Assembly (NCBI GenBank): GCA_903837785.1 | Contig: CAILVY010000377.1 | Location: 1-63,042 of the forward strand | Origin: Candidatus Hydrogenedentota bacterium | GTDB taxonomy: Bacteria > Hydrogenedentota > Hydrogenedentia > Hydrogenedentales > CAILVY01 | Direction of reading: 5' to 3' | DNA: 63,042 bases | Shown here: positions 27,458-37,329 of the stretch, piece by piece | Layout of the letters: each line of letters starts with the position of its first letter | Position numbering within the stretch: position 1 is the first letter of the stretch | The notes under the pieces: model-generated | Database searches by the model: none | The model's input: the letters and a program-made list of their open reading frames with translations, nothing else | What the model was told of the DNA's origin: nothing | Made by a program: the position numbers and the translations under genes

Positions 27458-28222
27458 TCATGACGCCGATTCTTGTCGGAGCTGTTCAATCAACTCGGAG
27501 ATCCAGGCGCTGGCCAAGGGCAGCTTCCTGGCAATGGCCTCCATCCCGTCTGTCATCATCAAGGGAGCCAGCTTCTCCGTTACGCTGGAAGGAAGATCGT
27601 ACATTAGATAGGTCGTGTGAAAACTGCTGCGCCCGGGACAATGCTTCATGCGCAGCAGTTCAATCAATGGATGAATGATCCAACGCTGATAGGCGCCGAG
27701 TGCGTGAAGGGGCTCGTTGCGCAGGAGGTATTTCCGCACGAGCAGCGGCTGCAGTTCCGCCACCGCGGCGATCCGTTCCACCCCTTCGCGGATCCTGGCC
27801 TGCCTCCCGCCCGGGTCTTCCTCGACGACGGCGAGACACCCGCACTTGTCGAAGTGGATAATGGGATCCCCGTGTATGCCGCGGTCGATCCGGAATGCCT
27901 CGGGCCTCCGCTCGATCAGGGTGAAATCAACGAAGTTGAACGGAGATGCCGCTTCCATCTGCCAGAAGAACTGTGCGTCGCCGTGATACGTCGGCTGTCG
28001 GTATTCGCGGGCAATCGCGCCCACCCGGGACAGCGCCAATCGTGCTGCCTCCGCCGCGCATTCGACCTGCCCCTCCTTCACAATCGCGGCAAAGTCGATG
28101 TCCGAAAACGTATCCGAGCGCCCGAACGATGCCGACCCGTCCTCCCACAGCGCGAGCACGGCATCCAGCGACTCCATGGCCGCGATCAGGGGACGCCGCA
28201 GTTCATCTCGCAACAAGGGCAT
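27458..28222 (-). CDS. Nucleotidyltransferase-fold protein (aminoglycoside/lincosamide-type)
   Basis: 254 residues, no signal peptide, so cytoplasmic, unlike its exported neighbours. The Pol-beta nucleotidyltransferase signature is at the N-terminus: LWEDGSASFGRSDTFSDIDF (G-S-x-x-x-G-R-x-D-x-x-S-D-x-D). The two Asp of SDID bind the metal, and the third acidic residue could be in NFVDFTL. The C-terminal half is helical, as in ANT or Lnu proteins. Substrate unknown; an antibiotic-modifying role is not established and a housekeeping or tRNA-like role is possible. It lies 64 bases upstream of the GH63-like gene on the same strand. Confidence 0.82.
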   Translation of the reverse strand: MPLLRDELRRPLIAAMESLDAVLALWEDGSASFGRSDTFSDIDFAAIVKEGQVECAAEAARLALSRVGAIAREYRQPTYHGDAQFFWQMEAASPFNFVDFTLIERRPEAFRIDRGIHGDPIIHFDKCGCLAVVEEDPGGRQARIREGVERIAAVAELQPLLVRKYLLRNEPLHALGAYQRWIIHPLIELLRMKHCPGRSSFHTTYLMYDLPSSVTEKLAPLMMTDGMEAIARKLPLASAWISELIEQLRQESAS

Positions 28223-28461
28223 GCACTGCTCTTTCTTGACGGTTCTTTCCAGGGATTGGGCGAGACACCCCGACCGGTCCCGCGGCAGCCATTCTCACAA
28301 GGTATCATGCCAAAGATCAAACCGCGTGAGCACCTTCGCGCCGGCTTTCGCCATGCTTCCCGGGAAGCGGGAACGGGAAGGGCTCACGCGGTCTTGACTG
28401 ACCAGTCTGCGGCCATTACGGAACGTTCACGTGGCCACAGTGGCCGACCGGGTAACTGCCA

Positions 28462-29364
28462 TCAGAGCCCACCGGCCGCTTCCATCAGATTCACCCAGGT
28501 GGTGCATATGGGGAACTGGGACGAGAATCTCGCCCACTCCACGTGGCCATCCATGTACAGGATGTTGCCGCCGCCCGGTATGTGGTTGTATTGATTGACC
28601 TGCTTGTTGATTTCGTCAAACATGACGACCATGCTGCTTTGTGCCTGCGCGGACGCGGCCGGGTTGTTGATGTCGGTGATGTAAAAGCGCTCGATGCCTT
28701 CTCGGAGCCGATACACTGTCAAGCTGCCTTCCGAAATGTCCTCATCGAACACGCCCATGTCATTGTTGGATACGGCATGGTCAACGCGGGCGACGTAATT
28801 GCTGAGCGCGGTCAGGAAATCGGCGCGGACCAGCGTGAGGATATCGATGGTGCTGTTGACCTGGGCGGGGTCCGTGAGATACTGGTCGGCGCGCAACGCC
28901 ACGCCGTAATACTGATAGGAGGGCGGCCCGATCTCGCAAATCGCATATCCGCTGTTCGGGTCAGATTCGTTTGTGAGCCAGTCCGTGGGGGGGACTCCCG
29001 TGTTCTCCGAATCGGACGGGCACCACACGATCTTCATGTCAGCCAGGTATTCCGGGTAGATCTGAACCATGTTCGGAAACACCGCGGACATGAAGCTGCA
29101 GTCCTTGGGCACGTTGCAGTCGTTGATCACCGGGGAACCGCCGGAAGTGGCCTGAAACTGGCGAATCGTGGGGAACTTCTGGCCCTTGGATTCATTGGCG
29201 TACATCTTGAGCACCAGACCCCATTGCTTCAGATTGTTCTGGCAACTGGAGCGGCGGGCCGCCTCGCGGGCGCGTGCGAGGGCGGGCAGCAGAATGGCGG
29301 CCAGGATTCCGATAATGGCTATCACCACCAACAGTTCAATCAGCGTAAAACCTCTCTTCTTCAT
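28462..29364 (-). CDS. DUF1559-type pseudopilin-like protein, copy 1
   Basis: 300 residues from ATG 29364. The type IV prepilin motif [20 protein letters not shown] starts at residue 5, with Gly/Phe cleavage and Glu at +5, followed by [18 protein letters not shown]. The C-terminal motif [15 protein letters not shown] is the H-X-DG pattern of the processing-associated domain, here with ten instead of nine residues between H and DG. This family is expanded in Planctomycetes and related phyla and is thought to use type II/IV secretion machinery; its function is unknown. It lies 75 bases downstream of copy 2. Confidence 0.93.
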   Translation of the reverse strand: MKKRGFTLIELLVVIAIIGILAAILLPALARAREAARRSSCQNNLKQWGLVLKMYANESKGQKFPTIRQFQATSGGSPVINDCNVPKDCSFMSAVFPNMVQIYPEYLADMKIVWCPSDSENTGVPPTDWLTNESDPNSGYAICEIGPPSYQYYGVALRADQYLTDPAQVNSTIDILTLVRADFLTALSNYVARVDHAVSNNDMGVFDEDISEGSLTVYRLREGIERFYITDINNPAASAQAQSSMVVMFDEINKQVNQYNHIPGGGNILYMDGHVEWARFSSQFPICTTWVNLMEAAGGL

Positions 29365-29439
29365 CCTTTTAACCTTTCTCTTTGGTTGATTAAGGCCAAT
29401 TGCCTTGGTCTGAACAGGCTTGTCAGCGGCCGGGTGTGC

Positions 29440-30333
29440 CTACGCGTTTCCAATGATCACGGCGAAGGCGCGCGTGGCCGGGTGGCTCGTCGAGTACTTG
29501 ACGAAACTGACATGACCGTCAAGGTACAGGACATTTGCACCGCCGGGGACATGGTTGAAATCGCTGGGTGTGGTCTCGATGCCGTCGAAGAGGTACGGGA
29601 GTTCACTTTGCGCCTGGGAGGAGGCCGCGGGGTTGTTGATGTCGGTGATGAGGAAACGCTCGATGCCTTCCCGGAGGCGGTAGAGGGTGCGTTGAGTGCC
29701 CAGGGACAGATGGTTGATCTGGATGTCCTTGTCGACGAGGGCCAACCCCTCTTCCGGAGTGTCCGCGTTGTCAATTTGGCCTGCGATGTCCTGGAATCCC
29801 CCCACAAATCCGGCGTCAATATGCGTGCCCACAGCGGTCAGATCGGGAGGCATGTTGGGGTCGTTTGGATCCGCGCCCGCAACCGTGTAGTCGTCCTTCC
29901 GCGTGGTCCAGCAGATGTAGATGTAGGACCGTGCGTCAACCTCGCAGGGGCAGACGGGATTTGCCAGGTCGTCGCCGCAATGCCACCGCCTGACATTGTC
30001 AGCGCCGTCGCTGTCGGAGGGGCAGACATTGACGGCCAAGTCGGTGAGGTATTCCGGGTAGAGAGCGGGGCCAAACCACATGAAGTCCACCGTGGCCTGG
30101 GAGCAATCCTCACGCGACCGATAGCGAATCGGCGGAAGGAGTTGACCCGAGGACTCGTTGGCGTACATCTTCATCGACAGTCCAACTTGCTTGAGGTTGT
30201 TCTGGCAGCTGGAGCGGCGGGCCGCCTCGCGGGCGCGTGCGAGGGCGGGCAGAAGGATGGCGGCCAGAATTCCGATGATTGCGATGACGACGAGAAGTTC
30301 AATGAGGGTGAAAGCGGTGCGATGTGTCTTCAT
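29440..30333 (-). CDS. DUF1559-type pseudopilin-like protein, copy 2
   Basis: 297 residues from ATG 30333. Prepilin motif [20 protein letters not shown], then [18 protein letters not shown], identical in protein to copy 1 over most of the first 50 residues. The C-terminus has [15 protein letters not shown] (H-X10-DG). The bodies of the two copies diverge (cysteine-rich middle [15 protein letters not shown] here). The two genes probably form an operon starting from the promoter at 30528-30556. Neither is near pilus assembly genes in this window. Confidence 0.93.
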   Translation of the reverse strand: MKTHRTAFTLIELLVVIAIIGILAAILLPALARAREAARRSSCQNNLKQVGLSMKMYANESSGQLLPPIRYRSREDCSQATVDFMWFGPALYPEYLTDLAVNVCPSDSDGADNVRRWHCGDDLANPVCPCEVDARSYIYICWTTRKDDYTVAGADPNDPNMPPDLTAVGTHIDAGFVGGFQDIAGQIDNADTPEEGLALVDKDIQINHLSLGTQRTLYRLREGIERFLITDINNPAASSQAQSELPYLFDGIETTPSDFNHVPGGANVLYLDGHVSFVKYSTSHPATRAFAVIIGNA

Positions 30334-30527
30334 TCCCCTGATCCTTTCTGTCAATGAGTTCCAACAGACCTGCCGTTTATCCAGAAATCCGGCGTGGCGC
30401 GAATCCACGCGAGATGTCCTTCACTGTCCGCTTCACCTGCTCCACGGGGGAGTCCGCACTTCGCGCACCGTCCAAAACCGGCCGCCCAAGGCCGTGCCAT
30501 GGCTGCCTGCCTCGCCGCCACACAACG

Positions 30528-30556
30528 AGAATACTGCCAATTCATTAAAGTGTCAA
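30528..30556 (-). promoter_or_regulatory. Strong sigma70 promoter for the pseudopilin pair
   Basis: On the minus strand: TTGACA (30556-30551), a 17-base spacer, TATTCT (30533-30528). It lies 195 bases upstream of ATG 30333, inside an otherwise non-coding stretch. The hexamers are 6/6 and 4/6 matches. Confidence 0.65.
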
Positions 30557-30617
30557 TAGTGATGTGCCGTCGCCGGCACCCATCGCAACGCGGACGCCGC
30601 GGCCCGCTGCAGCCCTG

Positions 30618-32519
30618 CTAGTTCCGGTTGCCGGGGTGGCTCAGATACTCGGCGCGGCCTTCTTCCATCCATTTCCAGAGGGCATCGCGCCAGAGGCCGA
30701 CGCGGCGTTTCTCCTGCTCGGTCTGCGCCCGGGCTTCCGCCTCGCGCATCCATGCGCCCAACTGCTTCATTCGCTTCGCGGTGCCCAGTTGGCTCCAGGC
30801 GACGTTCTTCCAGTCGATGCCGTTCCGCCGGTAGCAAGGCTTCCTGTAGTTCTTGGGATTGGAGGCAATCTCCTCCAACTGCAAGTAGAACTTCTTCATT
30901 GGATTTCCTGCGGCGCCGAAGTAACGCTGGAAAAACTCGTCCAGGAGTTCATCCACATCCTGGGCCGGATCGTCCCAAAGCTTAGCAATCATGTAGCCCT
31001 CGAGCATGTCCTGCTCGCCGCAGATGAAGATTCCGCGAATGCCGTCATCGATGAACCGGCGCATGGATCGCGCGGTTTCATGCGGCATGACGTTGGGAAA
31101 GCACTTGAACTTGTCAATCACGGCGGGCTCCATGGGGTGGTGATAGTAGTTCCAGAGGAACATGGGCGCCTTGGCTGTTCGCCGCCACTCGTTGTACAGC
31201 TTCATGTCGTTGTCGCGAATCTCCGGATGCAAGGCGTACATGCAGGTGTGCAGGCAGGGCGCGACGGAGACATTGGGCTCTATTTCAAACCCGCGGGGCG
31301 GCAGGGCGTAGTTCCAGTAAGCGAGTGTGGCAATGTATTTGTCGGGGTGGGTCTTGCGCACTTCCCGGGCGACCGCGTTGACGAAGGAGAAGAAGTAATT
31401 GCTGACCGTGCCGCTGCTGAACTGGCCCGTCCAGCGGTCCTTTCCCGAGTCCAACAAGGCCTTGCAGCGGTCGCATTGGCAGAATTTGGAGTTGTCGTCC
31501 GGGACGATGGCGAAGTAGTCGCCCACCGCTTTCCATCCCTCCGGAGCGTCCTTTTTGCCATCAAAGAAATCCCGCGCCATCTGGGCAACCTCTTCGGCCA
31601 GCTTGGGGTTGGAGTAGCAGAGCTGCGTTCCGCGGCCGGGCCCCTGGGCCTGATACTCGGGATTCGTGAACATCGCCTGAATCGTCTTGGGGTGGAACGT
31701 GTGATTGCCCGCCCATTTCTCCCCGCCCAGCCGCAGGCGGCGCCAGAAGAGAGAGACTTCCTGCCGCGTGGCCGGCCCCCATTGCCCCTGCATGAACGGC
31801 CAGTTGCCCGCCCAGAGCGCATCGCGATACTTGAGGGCGGGCGAGCGCCGGACCTCCACGCGCTTCACCGAAAGACTCTTCCGGGAAGGAAGCAGAATGC
31901 CCGTTTCATTCGGTCCGTACCACCGGACATCGCAGAAGCGTTCGATGAAGTCGTACGTGGCGTAGCAGGTCCCCTGATCGTCGTAGACGCCCGGCAGTTC
32001 GATTTCCCCCACGCTGCGTTCGGGAATTCCAACCGTTTTCCAGTAGTCCAGCCGTTGGCGGGTACCGGCGAGTGTGTCGCCGCAATTCATGGGGCGGCCA
32101 AGTTCCGCGCGATGGGCCGGCGTGTCCTCCCAATCGCGTCCGAGGAGAATCAACGTGTCCGGCCGAAACGCAATGAGATACTCCTGCGGGGCGAAATCCG
32201 TTCCCTGGTATCCCAGCGCACGCGCAGCCGCACTGTCGCCAACGAGCACGCGCGGTCCCGAGACGCTCTCTTTGTCCGTGCGAATGGGCAGTTCCGCGCC
32301 GCTGATCTTCAGCACGTGGAACTGGAGCTCCAGCGCGGCCAGACGCGCCGCAGGCGTCGGATTCTCCGAGGTGACAATCGTGCAGGCAGGCACGCCCTCG
32401 CGCGCGAGGGAGAAATGATCGGGCGCGGAACGGTCAGCGGCTCCCCGCCCAAGCAGCGCGCAACCGCCGCAAGCCAGGCCACAACACAGCGCGGTGAGCA
32501 TAATCATAATGAGACGCAT
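30618..32519 (-). CDS. Exported lipoprotein with DUF4838 domain, glucuronidase-like N-terminus
   Basis: 633 residues from ATG 32519 (GGAGA 9 bases upstream). The signal ends at GGCALLG, a lipobox (G-G-C), so the protein is probably lipid anchored. Residues about 30-150 resemble the N-terminal domain of GH67 alpha-glucuronidases (AARLAALELQFHVLKISG, VGDSAAARALGY, PDTLILLGRDW). The DUF4838 domain follows, with YATYDFIERFCDVRWY, DDNSKFCQCDRCKALLD and YIATLAYWNYALPP. DUF4838 proteins are widespread in polysaccharide-degrading bacteria and have no assigned activity. The gene has its own promoter (32603-32631). Confidence 0.87.
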   Translation of the reverse strand: MRLIMIMLTALCCGLACGGCALLGRGAADRSAPDHFSLAREGVPACTIVTSENPTPAARLAALELQFHVLKISGAELPIRTDKESVSGPRVLVGDSAAARALGYQGTDFAPQEYLIAFRPDTLILLGRDWEDTPAHRAELGRPMNCGDTLAGTRQRLDYWKTVGIPERSVGEIELPGVYDDQGTCYATYDFIERFCDVRWYGPNETGILLPSRKSLSVKRVEVRRSPALKYRDALWAGNWPFMQGQWGPATRQEVSLFWRRLRLGGEKWAGNHTFHPKTIQAMFTNPEYQAQGPGRGTQLCYSNPKLAEEVAQMARDFFDGKKDAPEGWKAVGDYFAIVPDDNSKFCQCDRCKALLDSGKDRWTGQFSSGTVSNYFFSFVNAVAREVRKTHPDKYIATLAYWNYALPPRGFEIEPNVSVAPCLHTCMYALHPEIRDNDMKLYNEWRRTAKAPMFLWNYYHHPMEPAVIDKFKCFPNVMPHETARSMRRFIDDGIRGIFICGEQDMLEGYMIAKLWDDPAQDVDELLDEFFQRYFGAAGNPMKKFYLQLEEIASNPKNYRKPCYRRNGIDWKNVAWSQLGTAKRMKQLGAWMREAEARAQTEQEKRRVGLWRDALWKWMEEGRAEYLSHPGNRN

Positions 32520-32602
32520 CACTGGAATCTCCGGATGAACCAGCCGCGATGAAGGACAGAAGGGGGCGAAGCAAGCATGCGGCACTGCTCATTTCGATGC
32601 GA

Positions 32603-32631
32603 ATTATGTGGAAGGCGCGGCCAGCAGTCAA
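32603..32631 (-). promoter_or_regulatory. Promoter for the DUF4838 gene
   Basis: On the minus strand: TTGACT (32631-32626), 17-base spacer, CATAAT (32608-32603). Each hexamer differs from consensus at one position. Predicted start near 32596, about 77 bases before the ATG at 32519. Confidence 0.6.
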
Positions 32632-32869
32632 ACGCGATATGATGCAGGACACTGTGACGGTCTTCGATCAAGGAACTCATGCCCCTGCCCCGTCATTTGG
32701 AATTCAGGGGACTGTTGGATAACATCCTCTTGATGGCCTGTGCCTTCGTTGCTTAACACTCTCGGAGCGCCCGGAGTCCGATTGGCCAGGCGGGCCATGC
32801 TTCATGTCTATCAGGCACACGATCCGAGGAACTCGAATACCTGTGCAATATGCGAAAAAAGGGAGCCGT
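32632..32869. other. Intergenic between divergent genes
   Basis: No coding region recognised. GGGAG at 32861-32865 is the ribosome binding site of the next gene and fits a GTG start at 32870 or the ATG at 32876. Confidence 0.4.
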
Positions 32870-32875
32870 GTGAAC

Positions 32876-34444
32876 ATGCTGGTCTGCAGCCTTGAGCGAA
32901 GAATCGCTGCGTTACTTGCCCTTGCCTTACTCGCCGTTGGAGTTGCCGCCGCGCCGCCGGCGGAGCGGGAAGTAATCGCGGGGCTCAACACGCCACGGCT
33001 GATTTACGGGCATCCGTACGAGTTGGCGGGGCGCCGGGTCGTGTTCACGAACTGGCACTACATCCAGCCGGGCGACCTGGATTGGCGGAATGCGGAAGGG
33101 AAGAGTGTGTACGTGGTGGGGGATGAGGGGCTCTTCGGCGCGCAGCATGTTGGCATCAATGCGCCGCAGGGGATCCGCATCCAGGCGCAGAAGCCGCAGG
33201 TCATGGGGCCGATAGGGTTGCCCGGCCGGACAATCCTCCAGGACGGGGGCAAGTACAAGGGCTGGACTTCGACCGATTACTTCGAGTCGGCCGACGGCGT
33301 TCATTGGGAGAAGAAGAGCCCCCTGGCTTTCGAAGGCCCGAACGAGGACGGGGTGTTTCACGTGTTCATCGATCCTTCCGGGCCGCCCGAGGAGCGTTTC
33401 AAGTCCGTGTGGGTGGGCCACATCACGCGCGCGGAATTCGACGTGTTCCGGCAGCAGCGCCCGGACGGCTGGGAACCACGCGCCCTGCTGTTGCTCGGCG
33501 AGAAGGACGAGGTCACGTGCCTGCGGGGCAGCGTCTCTCCCGACGGAATCTCGTGGAAGACGCTTCCCGAGCCGCTCGTGGCCGAGTATTGCGACACGTA
33601 CAACACCTGCTACTACGATGCCGCGCTCAGGAAATACGTGATCTACACGCGGTACTGGTCGCTGGGTCCGCGCACGGACAAGTTGCCGCCGGATATCCGC
33701 GGCTGCTGGACGGGCGTGGGCCGCCGCGCCATCGGCCGCACGGAATCGTCCGATTTCCGCCAATTCCCGCCGTCGCAGATGATCCTAGAGCCCACGCCCG
33801 ACATGCTGCCGTCGGAAGTGTTGTACACGAATTGCCGCACGACGATCCCGGGTGCGCCGGATCAGCACCTGATGTTTCCTGCGATCTGGAATGGCTCCGT
33901 TGACGACACGACGCGCATCGGCCTGGCCTCGAGCCACGACGGGATCGTCTGGCACTGGGTGCCGGGCGGGGACCTGTTGCGGACGCAGCCGTTCGGCCAG
34001 TGGAACGGCGGATGCATCTGGGTCAATCCCGAGTTGATCGAACTGCCTGACGGAACGTGGGCGCTGCCGTACGTCGGGCACAACGTGCCGCACAAGTATC
34101 CGCGCGGACAGCGGCAGGGCGGTGAAGGCTATGCCGTATGGCCAAAAGGGCGATTGGCCGCGGTCAAAGCCGAGGGACACGGGGAGTTCACGATGATTCC
34201 CCTGCTTCCGCCGGGACGCACGCTGAAAGTCAATGCGCTGACACAGCGCACCGGATGGGTGAAAGTGGGGGTACAGGGCATCGACGGACGCGCCCTCGCC
34301 GATTGCACCCCCATCATTGGGGATCAGCATTGGACGGCCATAAGCTGGAAAGGCGGGACGGACCTGGGCGTGAACGACGGCCAGCCCGTCACGCTGAAGA
34401 TTGAGCTGTATCAGGCGGAGCTGTACGGCCTGCAGTTCGATTGA
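32876..34444 (+). CDS. Exported GH43/GH32-like beta-propeller protein
   Basis: 522 residues from ATG 32876; an in-frame GTG two codons earlier (32870) has the better spacing from GGGAG and may be the true start. Sec signal ends near VGVAAAPP. The body has repeated propeller motifs of the clan-F type: ESADGVHWEKKSP, VFIDPSGPPEERFK, SPDGISWKTLPEP, YYDAALRKYVIYTRYW, ASSHDGIVWHWVPGG, and a final beta-sandwich after about residue 430. This fits GH43/GH32-like five-blade propellers with a C-terminal module. The catalytic Asp/Glu set is not assigned. It is convergent with the PQQ-type gene, three bases apart at their stops. Confidence 0.75.
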   Translation: MLVCSLERRIAALLALALLAVGVAAAPPAEREVIAGLNTPRLIYGHPYELAGRRVVFTNWHYIQPGDLDWRNAEGKSVYVVGDEGLFGAQHVGINAPQGIRIQAQKPQVMGPIGLPGRTILQDGGKYKGWTSTDYFESADGVHWEKKSPLAFEGPNEDGVFHVFIDPSGPPEERFKSVWVGHITRAEFDVFRQQRPDGWEPRALLLLGEKDEVTCLRGSVSPDGISWKTLPEPLVAEYCDTYNTCYYDAALRKYVIYTRYWSLGPRTDKLPPDIRGCWTGVGRRAIGRTESSDFRQFPPSQMILEPTPDMLPSEVLYTNCRTTIPGAPDQHLMFPAIWNGSVDDTTRIGLASSHDGIVWHWVPGGDLLRTQPFGQWNGGCIWVNPELIELPDGTWALPYVGHNVPHKYPRGQRQGGEGYAVWPKGRLAAVKAEGHGEFTMIPLLPPGRTLKVNALTQRTGWVKVGVQGIDGRALADCTPIIGDQHWTAISWKGGTDLGVNDGQPVTLKIELYQAELYGLQFD

Positions 34445-34447
34445 CGG

Positions 34448-35686
34448 CTATCGTTTTTCGGCGATGTCGTAGGCGAGCAAGGCATCGCCGTGACGGATGT
34501 AGAGGCGTCCGCCCGCGATCGTGGGATGCGCCCAGTGCTGTCCGTCGCCTTCCGTCACGATGAACTGCCCGGTCCGCTCGAAACCGGTGGGCACCGCCTT
34601 CACAAGGCTGACGACGCCGGATTTCGGCCCTTCATACACATACAGCATGCCGTCGGCAAACACGACCACGCCCTGCTTGATCTCCTTGGAAAACCACAGC
34701 ACTTTGCCGGTTGCCATTTCGAGGCACGTCAGTTGCTGTTTCCGGTGGCCGGTGCCGAAGAGGCATCCGTTGGCCAGGACCACGCCGTGGTGCTGGCAGT
34801 CGAGGGTCTTGTCCGTCCATTGCGGCGTGACGCTGGAGGCGTCCGGCGAGAGTTGGAGCAGGCCGCCGCCCGCGCCGTAGCCCGCGGTGTAATAAATCAG
34901 GCCGTTGCTGTATATCGGAGCGACGGCATGGATATCCCATTCCGTGGGATGATCGAGGGTCCACAGGAGTTTTCCGGTATCCGCGTCCGCGCAAACCACG
35001 AGCTTCGAGGTTTCCGTCAGGAGAATGCGGCGGCCCTGATGCACGGCGAGCACAGGCGAGCAGTACGCGGCCATGTCGCTGAGCCCTTTCGTGGCCCAAA
35101 CGGTTTCGCCTGTCATCTTGTTCAGCGCCACGAGGCCGGCGTCCGGGCCGCCTGGCGTGCAAATCGCGCGGTCTCCGTCGATCAGCACGGATTCCGCCAG
35201 GCTCCATTCGTTGTTCTTGCCGCCGAATTTCTGGAGGATGTCGACGTTCCACAGCGTCTTGCCGCTCTTGAGATCGAGGCAGTAAAGCACGCCCGGGGCC
35301 GAGATCACGTAGGCCCGATCGCCGTCTATCGTCGGGGTGGAACGGGTGCCCGCGGTCTCGTCCGTGGAGATTTCCTTGCCATAGGGGAAACGCTGCTCGA
35401 TGGCGCCCTCGGTATTCAGCACGAGGATGGCGCCGGTGCCGTCCTCCGCCATGCCGGAGGCGTATATTTTGCCGTTTACGACGGCGACGGACGAATAACC
35501 CTTGCCCAATCCCTTGGCGGTCCAGGCCAGCGGTGGGCCGCTCTCCGGCCACGATTTCAGCAGGCCCTGCTCATCAAAGATGCCGTCGCGGTGGGGGCCG
35601 CGGAACTGCGGCGCGTCTCCGGCAAGCGCGGGTTGCATGGCCCAGAGTATGGACAGCACGAGGAACGGAAGGGTCTTGGTTTTCAT
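34448..35686 (-). CDS. Exported PQQ-type beta-propeller protein
   Basis: 412 residues from ATG 35686; Sec signal ends at PALAGDAP. It begins APQFRGPHRDG, the same opening class as the protein at 349-1602, and carries the repeated blade motif (SGKTLWNVDI, TGETVWATKG, TGKLLWTLDHP, TGKVLWFSKEI). No heme or PQQ active-site cluster is visible, so it is listed as a repeat protein, not a dehydrogenase. Three bases separate its stop from the convergent propeller gene. Confidence 0.87.
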   Translation of the reverse strand: MKTKTLPFLVLSILWAMQPALAGDAPQFRGPHRDGIFDEQGLLKSWPESGPPLAWTAKGLGKGYSSVAVVNGKIYASGMAEDGTGAILVLNTEGAIEQRFPYGKEISTDETAGTRSTPTIDGDRAYVISAPGVLYCLDLKSGKTLWNVDILQKFGGKNNEWSLAESVLIDGDRAICTPGGPDAGLVALNKMTGETVWATKGLSDMAAYCSPVLAVHQGRRILLTETSKLVVCADADTGKLLWTLDHPTEWDIHAVAPIYSNGLIYYTAGYGAGGGLLQLSPDASSVTPQWTDKTLDCQHHGVVLANGCLFGTGHRKQQLTCLEMATGKVLWFSKEIKQGVVVFADGMLYVYEGPKSGVVSLVKAVPTGFERTGQFIVTEGDGQHWAHPTIAGGRLYIRHGDALLAYDIAEKR

Positions 35687-35797
35687 TTCGTATTCCTGGT
35701 TTAGGCGATGCCTCGGACGCAGAAGCTTACCGAAGTGGACGGGCCTTTTCCACTTCGCGCCGCCCTGCTTTGCTCGCACAAGGCGCGGCCTGCCGGA

Positions 35798-36967
35798 TCA
35801 CTCCACGAGGCTCAGGCTTCCGGTAATTCTCGCGCCCATGTTCTGATTGCCGGGAAGTTCCGGCGCAGGCGAGGGCTTGGCGCCGCCCGCTTCGCCGAGC
35901 GCGTCATTAAACATCCGCAGTGCCTGGGTCAACGCCCCGAGCGGTGCGCCGATCTCGAGATTGAAGTTCAAATCGAGGTCGCAGCGCACCAGCTTGCCGC
36001 TCACGGTGTCGAAGTAGATGAGGTTGGTTCCGGCGAGGTTCAGCAGGGGCATCGGCAGCCCCAGTTGGCCTGCCACGCCCCCCAGGGCGGACAAGGTGCC
36101 CTGCGATTGATGGGACAGAATCTCCTGACGGACGACGCCGCATTGCCGTCCATCAATCTCCGTGTAGCCGGTGAACGTGTTGCGCGCCACGCTGTTCACG
36201 CCGTCGGCGAGCCCTGGGATCGGCATGCTGAACTGGGATTCCCACTGCGTGTTGGGCTGCAGCCCCGTTTCGCCGGAGGGCGGCGGCGACAGCCGCGTGA
36301 TCGGCGTCAGCAGCTTGTCGAAGCCCTCCGCGCCGCTCACGTTGACAATGTCGCCATTGGGCGCCACGGTCATGCGAATCGGCTGCCCGAAGAAGTCCAG
36401 TTGGGGGATCATCCCGAGATTGAGCCCGGCGCTGGAATCCACCTCCGTCCGCGATCCCATCTGAAACTTGCTGCTGCCCGGGCCTTTGTGCAGGACAACC
36501 GGGCTTCCCATGAAATCACCGGTCATGTCGACCGAGGTGAAATCCAGCCGCAGCGCGCCCGTGCCCGAGGAGTACACGCCCTCTGTGGTCAATATCATCG
36601 AGGAGAGGAACTTGAGCCCGATGTTCGCGCCCTGGCCCAAGTCGAATCCCGTGCCCTGGATGTCGGTGGCCAGCCGATACTTGAGCGCCTCGCCTGGCGT
36701 AAAGTGATATGCGAAGAGTCCGGCATAGGGTGCCGGGGCCGCTTCCAGCGGCGGCTCGACGGCAGGGCCGAGGCTCGCGGCGGGCAGGATTTGCGGCGCG
36801 GGCGCCGCGGGCGGGGCCACCGGCTGAAAGGCGCTCTGCGAAGGCGGCGAGCTTTCGCCCAGGGGCACAATCCGGTAATGCTGGCTGAACCACATGCCCG
36901 CACCCAAGCCCAGCGCGAACACGAGCAGGATTCCTCCGCCGAGTATCAGCACGTGGTGTGTCTTCAT
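35798..36967 (-). CDS. Membrane-anchored extracytoplasmic protein of unknown function
   Basis: 389 residues from ATG 36967; a start 13 codons upstream is open but unnecessary. One N-terminal span (LILGGGILLVFALGLGAG) anchors it, followed by a Pro/Ala-rich linker of about 50 residues. The mature part is beta-rich (LKYRLATDIQGTGF, VDMTGDFMGSPVVL, GDIVNVSGAEGFDKLL, QTQWESQF-like strands) and resembles the DUF6263-type or lipoprotein-localisation-like fold, with low certainty. It precedes the PQQ-type gene by about 110 bases on the same strand. Confidence 0.65.
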   Translation of the reverse strand: MKTHHVLILGGGILLVFALGLGAGMWFSQHYRIVPLGESSPPSQSAFQPVAPPAAPAPQILPAASLGPAVEPPLEAAPAPYAGLFAYHFTPGEALKYRLATDIQGTGFDLGQGANIGLKFLSSMILTTEGVYSSGTGALRLDFTSVDMTGDFMGSPVVLHKGPGSSKFQMGSRTEVDSSAGLNLGMIPQLDFFGQPIRMTVAPNGDIVNVSGAEGFDKLLTPITRLSPPPSGETGLQPNTQWESQFSMPIPGLADGVNSVARNTFTGYTEIDGRQCGVVRQEILSHQSQGTLSALGGVAGQLGLPMPLLNLAGTNLIYFDTVSGKLVRCDLDLNFNLEIGAPLGALTQALRMFNDALGEAGGAKPSPAPELPGNQNMGARITGSLSLVE

Positions 36968-37329
36968 AGGAATGGTTCCCAAGCTCCCATCGTTTGCGTT
37001 CATCACGCTAACACCTGGCTGTCAACAAAGAATCCCTCCGGCCCCGGACGGGCATCGACGCCTCTCTCCCATCATACCCTCCCGAAGCGGGGGGCAGGTA
37101 CGTTGTCCGCGGCGGCTACGCCGGCCAGGCCGCCGGCGCAGGTGTTGCGGATAGCGGAATAGGAACGCGGCAGCGATGGTTGTTTCTCAAGTGTTCTAGT
37201 GTTGCTGTGAGAGGAAGCGATAGAGGGGCGCCGTCATTTTGTCCCCCTCTTTGAAGGGCGTCACCGGTGTTTTGGGAGTCCATGATGCGGAGGTTCCGCG
37301 GGTCACGTGCGTGTGAGGAGGGACTAACG
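36968..37329. other. Divergent intergenic region
   Basis: About 360 bases. GAGGAGGGA at 37315-37323 is the ribosome binding site of the next gene. A TTGACA lies on the minus strand at 37025-37020, but no matching -10 follows at 16-18 bases, so I do not call a promoter. No gene, repeat or RNA recognised. Confidence 0.4.

Noticed and set aside
28543..30357. Long + strand open frame of about 600 codons
   Set aside because: It runs antisense to both pseudopilin genes, whose conserved prepilin motifs settle the strand. High GC keeps the antisense frame open.
30564..32552. Long + strand open frame of about 660 codons
   Set aside because: It is antisense to the DUF4838 gene and shows no recognisable domain.
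37020..37025. TTGACA on the minus strand as a promoter for the gene at 35798-36967
   Set aside because: No acceptable -10 hexamer lies 16-18 bases downstream.
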